Below, piece after piece: positions 1-7,482 of a DNA stretch of 25,136 bases (positions within the stretch are counted from its first letter, which is position 1; every line of letters starts with the position of its first letter). Below the pieces are notes generated by a model. The model searched no databases, had not been told where the DNA came from, and saw only the letters and a list, made by a program, of their open reading frames with translations. Origin of the DNA: Bacteroidales bacterium (GTDB lineage Bacteria; Bacteroidota; Bacteroidia; Bacteroidales; UBA12077); assembly GCA_030635365.1 (NCBI GenBank), contig DAOVYZ010000004.1:1-25136 (forward strand), written 5' to 3'. Both the position numbers and the translations under genes were made by a program.

Positions 1-57
1 AAGCTTGTTTGCAAACTCTTCTATTCCTTGCTGATCATATACATTTTTTCTTTTCAC
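1..57 (-). CDS. Possible N-terminus of an unidentified protein, cut by the left edge
   Basis: Reading leftward from a GTG at 57, the frame is open for 19 codons to the window edge and encodes VKRKNVYDQQGIEEFANKL. The composition is protein-like. An in-frame TAA lies a few codons upstream, so GTG is the only ordinary start. I do not recognise the family from so little sequence. No TAnnTTTG promoter element was found upstream, so the call is tentative. Confidence 0.25.
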   Translation of the reverse strand, partial: MKRKNVYDQQGIEEFANKL

Positions 58-283
58 GGCACCAATATCAATAAAAAAAAATTACGAACAAATAGCACAA
101 ATGCCATATTTAACATTAAGACTTTAGATAACATAGTGCAATTTGCAGAAAAACAGGCGGTTAATATTATTTTACTGAGTAAATATTTTCGTCAAAATTT
201 TGATAAAAATATGGCACTCATGCTATATTTTAAAAAAAGTATTATTTTTAGGCCCAGAGAGTATAATAATTAAACGATAAAAA

Positions 284-676
284 GTGAAAAATGTTAAAAT
301 AATAAACGAAAAAAAACCTGAAATAAAAGGTAATATTTTAATTATTGAGGACAATGATAATTGTTGCTTATTAATTAAAGAATATCTGGATTTAATATTT
401 GATTTAAATCATGTTAATACAACGTGCGATTTTGTACCAAGAAAAATAATAAAAGAATCATCGAATATTAAACTTATTTTAATCAATTTTAAGTTTATAA
501 AATCACATAATTATAAACAACTTAAAGATATTCACCAAAATATACCTATTATAATAATAAATTCGGATAATTCTCCTAAAGTATTAGATAAGATAAGTAA
601 TTGCGGTTTTGATGATGTTCTTTTAAAGCCAATATTGGCAACAGAACTTATTTCAAAAGTATCTAAGTTTATTTAA
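284..676 (+). CDS. Stand-alone receiver-like (REC) domain lacking the phosphoacceptor Asp
   Basis: This 130-residue protein has the length and layout of a single CheY-like receiver with no output domain. The first strand ends in the acidic pair E22-D23 (ILIIEDN). Forty-five residues later, where CheY-type proteins carry the phosphorylated Asp, the strand reads LILINFK with Asn68. A Ser at 94 and the K115-P116 pair (VLLKPI) match the switch Ser/Thr and the conserved Lys-Pro. The expected product is therefore a pseudo-receiver that binds partners without Asp phosphorylation, but that role is inferred. The start is GTG at 284: an in-frame TAA lies at 278, and the nearby ATG at 291 is in another frame and stops at once. 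The gene is much more AT-rich than its neighbours, stands alone and converges with lpxA. No histidine kinase is adjacent. It could also be a decaying or horizontally acquired gene. Confidence 0.7.
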   Translation: MKNVKIINEKKPEIKGNILIIEDNDNCCLLIKEYLDLIFDLNHVNTTCDFVPRKIIKESSNIKLILINFKFIKSHNYKQLKDIHQNIPIIIINSDNSPKVLDKISNCGFDDVLLKPILATELISKVSKFI

Positions 677-812
677 TATTAGTTTCAACTTAAATGGGAC
701 ATTGTTATATACATTAATAATGAGATTTTCGTAAGAATAATTTTGTTGAATAAGAGTTAAACACTAACTTTTCCATATAATACGGAATATGTAAGCTGTC
801 TAAGCTGATATT

Positions 813-1595
813 CTATGCTCCTGCATATCCTCTAACAATGCCGCGTTGCGAGTCTCTAATAAATTCAAGAATATAGTTTTTTTCTTCTGATTGAGGTATT
901 TCTTTTTCTATATAATTCAATGCTTGGGAAACATTTTGTTCCTTCACAAAAATTTCACGGTATATATCTTGAATTTGACTTATGATTTCATTTGAAAAAT
1001 TTCTTCTTCGTAAACCCACGGAATTTATTCCTATATAAGATACAGGTTCTTTGGCTACCGTAACATAAGGTGGCACATCTTTTCGAACAAGTGTGCCCCC
1101 TGAAATCATTACATGCCCTCCTATATGCACAAACTGGTGAATTTGAACTATAGCACTAATTACAGCAAAATCATCAATAATAACTTCTCCGGCAATATTG
1201 GTACTATTAGAGATAATAATATTATTTTTAAGAAAACAATCATGTCCAATATGTACATATGCCATTAAAAGGCAATTGTCTCCAATGACAGTTTTTCCTT
1301 TTGAGGCAGTACCCCTGTTAATCGTAACATTCTCGCGTATAATAGTATTGTTACCTATTTCGACAGCAGTTACTTCTCCTTTAAACTTTAAATCTTGAGG
1401 TATAGCAGAAATCACAGCACCAGGGAATATCTTGCAATTGCTTCCTATAATTGCGCCTTCCATTATTGTTGCATTTGGGCCTATCCAGGTACCGTCTCCA
1501 ATTTCAACATTTTTATCAATCCAGGCAAATGCTTCAACTTTTACATCTTTCCCGATTTTAGCATCAGGATGAATATATGCTAAATTGTTGCTCAT
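813..1595 (-). CDS. lpxA: UDP-N-acetylglucosamine O-acyltransferase LpxA
   Basis: LpxA catalyses the first step of lipid A synthesis, transfer of a 3-hydroxyacyl chain from acyl-ACP to the 3-OH of UDP-GlcNAc in the cytoplasm. The 260-residue protein is built of hexapeptide repeats (left-handed parallel beta-helix, about residues 7-180) followed by a helical C-terminal part, the usual size and layout. The HIGHDC motif carries His115 and His118, corresponding to E. coli His122 and catalytic His125. QIHQF (His153) and GGHVMISGG (His161) match other active-site positions. The C-terminal GLRRRNFS and RGIVRGY segments are also typical. The ATG start at 1595 lies 6 bases after the lpxC/fabZ stop, so the two genes are almost certainly co-transcribed. 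No clear terminator follows before the convergent receiver gene. Confidence 0.97.
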   Translation of the reverse strand: MSNNLAYIHPDAKIGKDVKVEAFAWIDKNVEIGDGTWIGPNATIMEGAIIGSNCKIFPGAVISAIPQDLKFKGEVTAVEIGNNTIIRENVTINRGTASKGKTVIGDNCLLMAYVHIGHDCFLKNNIIISNSTNIAGEVIIDDFAVISAIVQIHQFVHIGGHVMISGGTLVRKDVPPYVTVAKEPVSYIGINSVGLRRRNFSNEIISQIQDIYREIFVKEQNVSQALNYIEKEIPQSEEKNYILEFIRDSQRGIVRGYAGA

Positions 1596-1601
1596 ATTAA
1601 T

Positions 1602-2999
1602 CTAATTGTCTTTTATTTTTGTAATTTGTGCCATTAATTCTCCTTCCATAGCAAGACTATCTCCAACAAATGTTTGTCCAAACATATGAACAAGCCCCCG
1701 CCTAATTGGTGTTATTAGTTCTAATCTAAAGATTAATGTATCTCCAGGAATGACTTTTCGTTTAAATTTTACTTTGTCGATTTTTAAAAAAAGCGTTGGA
1801 TAATTTTCAGGATCTTCAAGCTGGCTAAGTGCTAAAATCCCTCCTGCCTGAGCCATTGCCTCTATCTGTAAAACTCCTGGCATAATCGGCTCATTTGGGA
1901 AATGCCCCTGAAAGAAATTTTCATTTAGAGTGACATTTTTCATCCCAATTACAGAATTTTTTTTCAATTCTATCACTTTATCGACAAGAAGAAAAGGATA
2001 CCTATGAGGAAGTAAACCCTTAATTTGATTAATATCATATACTGGTTTTTCGTTAGGATCGTATTTTGGTATTGCAATTCTTGATAATTCTTTCTTAATA
2101 TTTTCCTTAATAACTTTTGCAAACTGAGTGTTTGCAAAATGTCCTGGGCGTGATGCCACAATTTTCCCCAAAATAGGCCTTCCTATTAGTGACAAATCTC
2201 CCAATACATCAAGCAACTTATGACGTGCAGGCTCATTGCTATAGCGTAAATCTACATTATTTAAAACTCCTTCTTTTACTTTTACGTGAGGTTTGTTGAA
2301 TAGGTCTGCCATTCTATCTAATTCTTCTTGAGGCACCTCATTTTCCATAATAACTATAGCATTTTGTAAATCGCCACCTTTAATTAAGTTGTTCTTTAAA
2401 AGAACTTCAAGTTCATGGAAAAATACAAATGTTCGTGAAGGGGCTATTTCTTTTTCAAAATCGTGCGTCGGATGATACGAAGCATATTGGTGGCCTAAAA
2501 CTTTTGAATTATAATCCACCATAACATCAACCGAAAAATGGTCATCAGGGTATGCTACAATTTCTATATTGTTTTTTTCATCTTGAAAAACTGTACGCTC
2601 CTTTATAATGTAATAATTTTTTTCTGCATCCTGCTCAACATAACCTGCCTTATTTAAAGCCTCTACATATTTAATTGAACTTCCATCAAGAATTGGTGCT
2701 TCGGGACCGGTGAATTCCATTAAAATATTGTCAAGCTCCAAACCAACAAGAGATGCTAATACGTGTTCAATTGTATGAATCTGCACTCCATTTTCTTCCA
2801 ATGTAGTACCCCTTGATGTTTCAACTACATTATCGACAACAGCTGATATAATTGGTTTGCCTTCTAGATCAATTCTTTGAAATTTAAATCCATGGTTAAC
2901 CGGTGCCGGACGAAAAGTTATCTCCACATCGTAACCAGTATGTAAACCTTTCCCTTTTAAAGAAACAGATTCTTTAATCGTTTTTTGTTGATTTGACAT
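1602..2999 (-). CDS. lpxC/fabZ: Fused UDP-3-O-acyl-GlcNAc deacetylase / 3-hydroxyacyl-ACP dehydratase (LpxC-FabZ)
   Basis: This 465-residue bifunctional enzyme joins the committed zinc deacetylase of lipid A synthesis (residues about 5-305) to the FabZ dehydratase of fatty acid elongation (about 320-463). In the LpxC part, HTIEHV carries Glu78 and zinc ligand His79, RHKLLD gives zinc ligands His260 and Asp264, and GHFAN gives the general acid His287. In the FabZ part, LLPHRYPFLLVD leads to FQGHFP (catalytic His366) and MPGVLQIEAMAQ (catalytic Glu380). The fusion is the norm in Bacteroidetes and places two enzymes competing for the 3-hydroxyacyl-ACP pool in one chain. The ATG start is at 2999. 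A candidate promoter (TTTG, 18 nt, TATTATTG) lies at 3054-3025, giving a leader of roughly 17 nt. The gene lies between lpxD and lpxA on the same strand. Confidence 0.98.
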   Translation of the reverse strand: MSNQQKTIKESVSLKGKGLHTGYDVEITFRPAPVNHGFKFQRIDLEGKPIISAVVDNVVETSRGTTLEENGVQIHTIEHVLASLVGLELDNILMEFTGPEAPILDGSSIKYVEALNKAGYVEQDAEKNYYIIKERTVFQDEKNNIEIVAYPDDHFSVDVMVDYNSKVLGHQYASYHPTHDFEKEIAPSRTFVFFHELEVLLKNNLIKGGDLQNAIVIMENEVPQEELDRMADLFNKPHVKVKEGVLNNVDLRYSNEPARHKLLDVLGDLSLIGRPILGKIVASRPGHFANTQFAKVIKENIKKELSRIAIPKYDPNEKPVYDINQIKGLLPHRYPFLLVDKVIELKKNSVIGMKNVTLNENFFQGHFPNEPIMPGVLQIEAMAQAGGILALSQLEDPENYPTLFLKIDKVKFKRKVIPGDTLIFRLELITPIRRGLVHMFGQTFVGDSLAMEGELMAQITKIKDN

Positions 3000-3024
3000 T
3001 ATATTAAATTGTTAAATTATATAC

Positions 3025-3054
3025 CAATAATAAAAAATCGCCCCAAATTACAAA
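3025..3054 (-). promoter_or_regulatory. Candidate housekeeping promoter of lpxC/fabZ-lpxA
   Basis: On the minus strand TTTG (3054-3051) is followed after 18 nt by TATTATTG (3032-3025), one mismatch from the Bacteroidetes -7 consensus TAnnTTTG. The ATG at 2999 would sit about 17 nt after transcription start, a spacing similar to that proposed for lpxD and the HD gene. Confidence 0.45.
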
Positions 3055-3061
3055 AATCTTG

Positions 3062-3119
3062 ATAAGTTATGCTAATGAATTTTCGAATATAATTCACAAA
3101 CTCTTCATTAGCAACTTAT
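3062..3119. repeat. Long imperfect inverted repeat between lpxD and lpxC
   Basis: The left arm is ATAAGTT-at-GCTAATGAA (3062-3079) and the right arm TTCATTAGCAACTTAT (3104-3119). The right arm is the exact reverse complement of the left arm minus the two-base insertion. This gives 16 paired bases, a 2-nt bulge and a 24-nt loop. It overlaps the lpxD stop codon. In the direction of transcription it is followed a few bases later by a short T run (ATTTTTG), so it may end or attenuate lpxD transcripts or protect their 3' ends. Confidence 0.7.
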
Positions 3120-4156
3120 TCACTCCCTTTTAACTTACTTAATTCATTTTCTAACTGCTTCACCCTTTTGAATAAATCAGGAAGTTGTTTATAAACTATA
3201 AATGATTTTTGGAATTCTCTAATATTAAACGCCGGGGTACCCATTACGATACTTCCGGGTTCCTTTATTGTATTTGGGATACCTGACTGTGGAACGACCC
3301 GTACTCCGTCAGCTATTTCTATGTGTGGAGCCACACCCGATTGCCCACCAAGCTGGCAGTTTTTTCCAATTTTTGATGAACCTGCAATTCCACTTTGCGC
3401 TGCAATTACTGTATTTTCTCCAACATCTACATTATGTGCAATTTGATTCAAACTATCGAGTTTTACTCCCTTTCTAATAAAAGTAGATCCCATGGTTGAC
3501 CTGTCGATAGTAGTGTTTGGACCAACTTCAACATTATCTTCAATAATTACATTTCCTAACTGAAGTATCTTACGATAAACATTATTTTCATCAGGCGCAA
3601 AACCAAACCCATCTGAACCAATAACAGCACCTGCATGAATAATGCAATTCTTACCTATAACACATTCGTGGTACACTTTTACACCTGAATTTAATACGGT
3701 ATTATTTTTAATTATTACATTATCACCAACAAAAACATGGGAGTACAATTGAACGTTATCATCAATTACAACATTTTCGCCAATATACACAAAGGGCGCA
3801 ATGTAAACGTGATTTCCAATTTTTGCCGATTTCTCGACAAATGCTAAAGAACTTACCCCTTCTTTTACTGGTTTTGCTTGCTCAGCCAACTCAAGCAATT
3901 TAGCAAAACTTTCGTATGTATTATCAACTTTAATTAATGTTGCCTTAACATTTTTTTCTATTTCCTGATCTTTATTTATTAGTACAATTGAAGCCTCAGT
4001 TGTATACAAGTATTTGTTATACTTTGGATTTGCCAGAAAGGCTAATGTTCCTGGCTTTGCCTCTTCAATTTTAGCTACATTGTGTACTTTAATTTCAGGA
4101 TCGCCTACAATTTCTCCTTTTAAAAACTCTGCAATAGCTTTGGCTGTAAATTCCAT
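3116..4156 (-). CDS. lpxD: UDP-3-O-acylglucosamine N-acyltransferase LpxD
   Basis: LpxD adds the second 3-hydroxyacyl chain, on the 2-amino group, in the third step of lipid A synthesis. The 346-residue protein has the typical uridine-binding N-terminal domain (1-100, with [13 protein letters not shown]), a hexapeptide-repeat beta-helix (about 105-300) and a helical C-terminal tail (312-345). [11 protein letters not shown] carries His241, equivalent to catalytic His239 of E. coli Lpx[10 protein letters not shown] is the conserved loop that helps bind the substrate. The ATG start at 4156 has a TACTTTTG promoter element 24 nt upstream, so the gene has its own promoter inside the gap after the HD gene. 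The order HD hydrolase, lpxD, lpxC/fabZ, lpxA is common in Bacteroidetes. Confidence 0.97.
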   Translation of the reverse strand: MEFTAKAIAEFLKGEIVGDPEIKVHNVAKIEEAKPGTLAFLANPKYNKYLYTTEASIVLINKDQEIEKNVKATLIKVDNTYESFAKLLELAEQAKPVKEGVSSLAFVEKSAKIGNHVYIAPFVYIGENVVIDDNVQLYSHVFVGDNVIIKNNTVLNSGVKVYHECVIGKNCIIHAGAVIGSDGFGFAPDENNVYRKILQLGNVIIEDNVEVGPNTTIDRSTMGSTFIRKGVKLDSLNQIAHNVDVGENTVIAAQSGIAGSSKIGKNCQLGGQSGVAPHIEIADGVRVVPQSGIPNTIKEPGSIVMGTPAFNIREFQKSFIVYKQLPDLFKRVKQLENELSKLKGSE

Positions 4157-4179
4157 GCTTATTATTTTTAATTAAAATG

Positions 4180-4187
4180 CAAAAGTA
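4180..4187 (-). promoter_or_regulatory. -7 promoter element upstream of lpxD
   Basis: TACTTTTG on the minus strand (4187-4180) matches TAnnTTTG exactly. No TTTG is found about 19 nt further upstream, so only half of the promoter is convincing. The lpxD ATG at 4156 lies about 24 nt downstream. Confidence 0.45.
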
Positions 4188-4204
4188 GTATTTATATACT
4201 AGTT

Positions 4205-5434
4205 TCAGTTAATTTCTTTCGGATAACATAAAAAATGTTTGCGAACAGTCTTTGATAATACTGATGTATTTAACGTATCTGATGCTTCTACAATATCTGC
4301 AACTTCCCCATTTTTATATAAAATCTGGATTTTATCATCAAAAGCACTATATGCATTTTTACTTATATGGCTTGTAAAAACAAAGTAATCTAACTCGCCA
4401 TCATGTAGGCCAAGATTTTCAGAAGCTTTTTTCTTTAATATTGATATTTTTTGTGTATCGAAAGGTTCATCTTGTATCTCTATTCTTAGTAATTTTCTAT
4501 TTATAAGTCTTTTTGATAGTTCTGATAAAGTTGTATCATCACTGTTAGTCCAATTTTTAATTAATGTAATAATATCTGTATCGTCAATGGCAGAGAAATT
4601 TTCTAAAACAGTTTTTATATGTGAACTATCATAATATTTGTAAAAGAATTCTAGTTCCTTGGTTAAGAATACTTCTTCTTTGTTATCTAACAAATAACGA
4701 ACTCTTTTAAAAATCTTGAGCAGAAGTTGTTCAGTTGACACTACTGTTTTATGAAGATAAACTTGCCAATACATTAACCAACGGGCAATTAAAAATTTCT
4801 CAATTGAATAAATCCCTTTGGCTTCGACAACTAATTGGTCATTTGCTACATTCAACATCTTAATAATTCTATCAGAACCTATAACACCTTCAGAAACACC
4901 AGTATAAAAACTGTCTCGTCTTAAATAATCGAGTCTATCCACATCAAGCTGACTTGAAACTAGTTGATGTAAGAATTTTTTATGATACTGATTCTTAAAA
5001 ATTCGAATGGCTAAACCTAACTTTCCATTAAATTCTTCATTCAAAACTTCCATAAATAACAAAGAGAGTTCCTCATGCCCTAATTCTTTAATTATAACTT
5101 TTTCAAGTGTATGTGATAAAGGGGCGTGTCCTATGTCATGCAATAAAATTGCTAAATTAACAGCTTCTTCTTCTTCTTCGGTTATTTCAATATTCTTTAA
5201 ACGAAGTATATTGATTGCAGAATTTGATAAATGCAAGGCTCCTAAAGTATGCTGAAACCTGGTATGCACTGCACCAGGATATACATATTCACTAAGTCCG
5301 AGCTGTTTAATACGTCTCAGTCTTTGAAAATACTTGTGTTCAATTACATCATAAACTATCTCTGAAGGAATATTTATAAATCCGTATACAGGGTCGTTTA
5401 CTATCTTACGCTTATTTTGCCAGTTAATTGTCAC
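4205..5434 (-). CDS. HD-domain phosphohydrolase, SAMHD1/YwfO-like
   Basis: This is a soluble HD-superfamily metal-dependent phosphohydrolase of the dNTPase/SAMHD1-like group. The substrate cannot be read from sequence; nucleotides are the usual guess. Counting from the GTG at 5434 (409 residues), the N-terminus has the family signature DPVYGFI and FQRLRRIKQLG. Metal ligands appear as HTRFQH (His57/His62), ILLHDIGHAPLSHTLE (His99-Asp100) and DVDRLDYLRRD (Asp164-169). The frame also has an ATG at 5479, but that would add a hydrophobic 15-residue tail not seen in the family. A TATTTTTG promoter element at 5464-5457 lies downstream of that ATG, so GTG 5434 is preferred. The gene precedes lpxD, a frequent neighbour in Bacteroidetes with no known functional link to lipid A. 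Confidence 0.9.
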   Translation of the reverse strand: MTINWQNKRKIVNDPVYGFINIPSEIVYDVIEHKYFQRLRRIKQLGLSEYVYPGAVHTRFQHTLGALHLSNSAINILRLKNIEITEEEEEAVNLAILLHDIGHAPLSHTLEKVIIKELGHEELSLLFMEVLNEEFNGKLGLAIRIFKNQYHKKFLHQLVSSQLDVDRLDYLRRDSFYTGVSEGVIGSDRIIKMLNVANDQLVVEAKGIYSIEKFLIARWLMYWQVYLHKTVVSTEQLLLKIFKRVRYLLDNKEEVFLTKELEFFYKYYDSSHIKTVLENFSAIDDTDIITLIKNWTNSDDTTLSELSKRLINRKLLRIEIQDEPFDTQKISILKKKASENLGLHDGELDYFVFTSHISKNAYSAFDDKIQILYKNGEVADIVEASDTLNTSVLSKTVRKHFLCYPKEIN

Positions 5435-5456
5435 TAAAATTTTATTTATCCCAAAA

Positions 5457-5464
5457 CAAAAATA
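5457..5464 (-). promoter_or_regulatory. -7 promoter element upstream of the HD gene
   Basis: TATTTTTG on the minus strand fits TAnnTTTG. It would put transcription start near 5450, about 16 nt before the GTG at 5434 and downstream of the ATG at 5479. No good -33 TTTG was found. Confidence 0.4.
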
Positions 5465-5594
5465 CAAGAAAATAAGCAATTTCCCAGATATACTTATCGG
5501 TTTAAGAAAATAACATATTTTGAATAAAATTAAGCTAAGATTTCCATTTTATAGCTCAATATCATTAAATTGCCCTAATTTTCAGGCAAATAAT

Positions 5595-5625
5595 TTTGTG
5601 GTTTAAAGGATTATTTTTACTTTTG
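5595..5625 (+). promoter_or_regulatory. Strong housekeeping promoter of the rimP-nusA-infB operon
   Basis: TTTG at 5595-5598, a 19-nt spacer and TACTTTTG at 5618-5625 match both parts and the spacing of the Bacteroidetes primary-sigma promoter. Transcription would begin near 5632, leaving a leader of about 54 nt before rimP. Confidence 0.75.
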
Positions 5626-5647
5626 CGCCAATATGCTTGATTCGTGT

Positions 5648-5666
5648 AAGGGGACATTGTCCCCTT
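5648..5666 (+). promoter_or_regulatory. Perfect hairpin in the rimP leader
   Basis: AAGGGGAC and GTCCCCTT form a perfect 8-bp stem with a 3-nt ATT loop, followed by the U-rich TATTATT. It lies between the predicted transcription start and the rimP ATG at 5686, so it is within the mRNA leader. It resembles a short intrinsic terminator and could be an attenuator or a binding site for operon autoregulation. Confidence 0.6.
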
Positions 5667-5685
5667 TATTATTGACCAATAAAAG

Positions 5686-6153
5686 ATGATTACTAAAGAA
5701 AGAATACAAAATATAATTAGGAATGTAATTAAAGAGAAAAATGCATTTGTTGTTGATATAAAAGCTAGTTCATCCAATAAGATTAATATTGAAATTGATA
5801 GTATCGATGGGTTTTCAATTAATGATTGTGTTGAGATTAGCAGGTTGGTTGAAAATAATTTAGATAGAGAGGAAGAAGATTTTGAATTGGAGGTAGCTTC
5901 TCCCGGATTATCTGAACCTTTTAAAGTAATTCAACAATATAATAAGTATTTTGGGAAGGAGATTGAGACAATAACAAATGAAGGTATTAAAATAAAAGGA
6001 ATACTTTCAAATGTTTCAGAAGATGGATTTGAAATTAAGGAATCAAAAAAAATAAAAATTGAAGGGAAAAAGAAAAAACAAGATATTATTGAAAAGTATC
6101 ATTTTTCTTTTGATCAAGTTAAATCAACTAAGATAATAATTAAGTTTAAGTAA
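5686..6153 (+). CDS. rimP: Ribosome maturation factor RimP
   Basis: RimP helps 30S subunits mature. The 155-residue protein has the usual length and two-domain form. The N-terminal domain contains DGFSINDCVEISR (41-53) and the family signature LEVASPGLSEPF (68-79). The C-terminal SH3-like domain (about 90-155) has the GxL and lysine-rich strands expected. ATG 5686 is used, with no Shine-Dalgarno sequence. It is the first gene of the operon, 22 nt upstream of nusA, the classical bacterial order. Confidence 0.95.
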   Translation: MITKERIQNIIRNVIKEKNAFVVDIKASSSNKINIEIDSIDGFSINDCVEISRLVENNLDREEEDFELEVASPGLSEPFKVIQQYNKYFGKEIETITNEGIKIKGILSNVSEDGFEIKESKKIKIEGKKKKQDIIEKYHFSFDQVKSTKIIIKFK

Positions 6154-6175
6154 AAAGTTAAACATGTAAAGTAAG

Positions 6176-7414
6176 ATGGATAATTTGAATTTAATCGACA
6201 CATTCTCAGAGTTTAAAGAGTTAAAGAATATTGATCGTGCTACAATGATGACAGTTCTTGAAGATGTTTTTCGGAACATGTTACTTAAAAAATATGGAAC
6301 TGATGAAAATTTTGACGTCATCATTAATATAGATAAAGGGGATTTTGAAATTTGGAGGAATCGAGAAGTTGTTGAGAATAAGAAGTTAGAAGACCCAAAT
6401 CTCCAAATAACGCTTAAAGAGGCAAAAAAGATAGATGAAGATTATGAGGTTGGTGAAGAAGTAACTGACGAGGTTAAACTTCTTGATTTTGGAAGAAGAG
6501 CAATACTGGCATTAAGACAAAATCTTACTAACAGAATTTTAGACCTGGAGAAGAATAATATTTATAATAAATATAAAGATAAGATTAGTGATATTGTAAC
6601 GGGTGAAGTTTACCAGGTTTGGAAAAAGGAAATTCTTATTATTGACGATGAGGGGAATGAACTGATATTGCCAAAAACAGAACAAATTCCTTCTGATTAT
6701 TTTAGGAAGGGTGATACTATTCGAGCGGTAGTAGTAAGAGTTGAAATGAAGAACAACAATCCATTAATAATTTTATCAAGAACATCACCGGTATTTCTTG
6801 AAAGATTATTTGAATTGGAAGTTCCGGAAATATTTGATGGATTAATAACTATAAAAAATATTGTTAGAATACCAGGAGAAAGAGCAAAAGTAGCTGTAGA
6901 ATCATACGATGAGAGAATTGATCCTGTTGGAGCATGTGTGGGGATGAAAGGGTCAAGAATACATGGTATAGTGCGCGAATTGAAAAATGAGAATATTGAT
7001 GTTATAAACTTTACAAATAATACACAATTATATATTCAAAGAGCTCTAAGTCCTGCGAAAATTCTATCAATAAAGATTAATGAGGACGATAAGCGTGCTG
7101 ATGTTTACCTTTTACCTGAAGAAGTATCATTAGCAATTGGTAAAGGAGGTTTAAATATAAAATTAGCTGGCCAATTAACCGGATATGAGATTGATGTTTA
7201 TCGCGAAACTGAAGAAGAAGATGATGAAGATGTTGGTATTGATGAATTTGCAGATGAGGTTGAAGCTTGGATACTTGACGCTCTTAAAGCTATAGGTTGT
7301 GATACTGCAAAAAGTGTTTTAGAATTATCAAGAGAAGATTTGATTAAAAGAACTGATTTAGAAGAGGAAACAGTCGATGAGATTATTAAAATTTTTAAAT
7401 CGGAATTTGAATAA
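6176..7414 (+). CDS. nusA: Transcription termination/antitermination factor NusA
   Basis: NusA binds RNA polymerase and nascent RNA and modulates pausing, termination and antitermination. The 412-residue protein has the RNAP-binding N-terminal domain (1-130, starting LIDTFSEFKELKNIDRA), an S1 domain (about 138-202) and two KH domains with GMKGSR (256-261) and GKGGLN (322-327). A short acidic stretch rich in Glu/Asp follows (346-362). The end is one helix-hairpin-helix-like segment (about 363-410, with AIGCDTAKSVLELS). It lies between rimP and infB. Confidence 0.97.
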   Translation: MDNLNLIDTFSEFKELKNIDRATMMTVLEDVFRNMLLKKYGTDENFDVIINIDKGDFEIWRNREVVENKKLEDPNLQITLKEAKKIDEDYEVGEEVTDEVKLLDFGRRAILALRQNLTNRILDLEKNNIYNKYKDKISDIVTGEVYQVWKKEILIIDDEGNELILPKTEQIPSDYFRKGDTIRAVVVRVEMKNNNPLIILSRTSPVFLERLFELEVPEIFDGLITIKNIVRIPGERAKVAVESYDERIDPVGACVGMKGSRIHGIVRELKNENIDVINFTNNTQLYIQRALSPAKILSIKINEDDKRADVYLLPEEVSLAIGKGGLNIKLAGQLTGYEIDVYRETEEEDDEDVGIDEFADEVEAWILDALKAIGCDTAKSVLELSREDLIKRTDLEEETVDEIIKIFKSEFE

Positions 7415-7441
7415 TTTGTTTTAATAGTCATAAATTCGCAT

Positions 7442-7465
7442 ATATTTTATATTGAAATAAAATAT
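7442..7465. repeat. AT-only hairpin in the nusA-infB gap
   Basis: ATATTTTAT (7442-7450) and ATAAAATAT (7457-7465) are perfect reverse complements with a 6-nt loop. The stem is pure A/T, so it is weak and may be chance. If transcribed it lies 17 nt before the infB ATG, in the 68-nt gap. Confidence 0.35.
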
Positions 7466-7482
7466 TGGTTTAGTAATAAAAT

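Noticed and set aside
192..203. Perfect 12-nt palindrome TCAAAATTTTGA upstream of the receiver gene
   Set aside because: Short A/T-rich palindromes are expected by chance in this composition, and nothing else supports an operator.
28..273. Open frame of 81 codons on the plus strand starting at TTG
   Set aside because: It has low-complexity, AT-driven composition and no recognisable motif. It overlaps the likelier leftward coding start at 57 and lacks a promoter match.
703..712. GGGACATTGT repeated at 703-712 and in the rimP hairpin (5651-5660)
   Set aside because: A single 10-nt match without a second arm at the first site is best explained by chance.
1602..2999. LpxC-FabZ fusion as a novel protein
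   Set aside because: The fusion is well known throughout Bacteroidetes and is normal here.
3062..3119. Bulged palindrome as an integron attC site
   Set aside because: The outer ends do not show RYYYAAC/GTTRRRY core sites, and no integrase or gene cassette is present.
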